Shown one piece after another: positions 63,996 to 64,000 of a DNA stretch of 64,000 nucleotides; position 1 is the first letter of the stretch, and every line of letters begins with the position of its first letter. The notes under the pieces are model-generated. The model was not told the DNA's origin and ran no database searches. It was given only the letters and a program-made list of their open reading frames with translations. This stretch comes from Fodinibius salicampi (GTDB taxonomy: Bacteria > Bacteroidota > Rhodothermia > Balneolales > Balneolaceae). Both the position numbers and the translations under genes were made by a program. The DNA is taken from assembly GCF_039545095.1 (NCBI RefSeq), contig NZ_BAABRS010000001.1, positions 1,364,001 to 1,428,000 of the forward strand. Reading direction: 5' to 3'.

Positions 63996-64000
63996 ATGCC
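63996..64000 (+). CDS. Start of a gene that runs off the window
   Basis: An ATG at 63996 is preceded by CCGGAGGTCATT: a strong GGAGG ribosome site 5 bases away, unusual in this AT-rich region. Only five bases are inside the window, so the product cannot be judged. Confidence 0.5.

Noticed and set aside
1-64000. CRISPR arrays, IS elements, tRNA or rRNA genes
   Set aside because: No tandem repeats with spacers, no transposase reading frame, no recognisable tRNA or rRNA sequence found while reading.

Overview
The window reads as chromosomal DNA from a heterotrophic member of the Bacteroidota/Balneolota group, most like a Balneolaceae-type (Fodinibius/Gracilimonas-like) bacterium. This is inferred from AT-leaning composition, scarce Shine-Dalgarno sites, bacillithiol deacetylase, a TonB receptor with a carboxypeptidase-regulatory-like N-terminus, many lipoproteins, DUF4168, AI-2E and ExoD proteins, and an Aquifex-type aconitase. 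No rRNA, tRNA, CRISPR array, insertion sequence or prophage was recognised. About 60 protein genes are supported, two of them broken.

Layout. 0-8 kb: housekeeping genes (bshB1, an inositol-monophosphatase-type gene, dnaG, sucD) and a sugar porter plus PfkB kinase pair. 8.4-11.6 kb: a His-rich secreted protein, a His-rich lipoprotein and a TonB receptor, probably a zinc-type metal uptake unit. 11.8-18.2 kb: LEA14-like lipoprotein, Ser/Thr kinase with TPRs, DUF4168 lipoprotein, ogt and a secreted amidohydrolase. 18.2-27.4 kb: a signalling island with two long PAS histidine kinases of the HisKA_2 type, a lone PAS protein, a KaiC-like double ATPase, a frameshifted receiver protein and a NarL/LuxR-type regulator. 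28-33 kb: AsmA-like protein, serine-racemase-like enzyme with D-amino-acid oxidase, AI-2E transporter. 33.2-35 kb: a MerC-ZIP-ribbon-helix-helix operon behind a palindrome that overlaps a promoter. 35-38 kb: a stress island (two CsbD, YtxH, DUF421, ExoD). 37.9-45.1 kb: aconitase, Dabb protein, amidoligase plus glutamine amidotransferase, two tandem amidohydrolases. 45.2-54.7 kb: Smr and membrane MutS-like proteins, PLP ammonia-lyase, SIMPL protein, the divergent tesA / ABC exporter locus, a 53-residue membrane protein and an OmpA lipoprotein. 54.8-64 kb: an aminotransferase gene broken by one in-frame stop, two DinB-superfamily proteins, an LVIVD-repeat lipoprotein with a DUF305 lipoprotein, and two Crp/Fnr regulators around an SDR and a metallo-beta-lactamase-fold protein.

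The best candidate for an undescribed system is the 18-27 kb island. A KaiC homologue without KaiA or KaiB here is translationally packed with a PAS histidine kinase and a PAS protein. Every receiver-like domain in the island lacks part of the normal phosphorylation site, and similar TACG-N-AAAAATAGG elements lie upstream of its transcription units. Second candidates are the amidoligase/amidotransferase pair and the palindrome-controlled MerC-ZIP-RHH operon. All functional statements come from reading motifs by eye; no database search was run.
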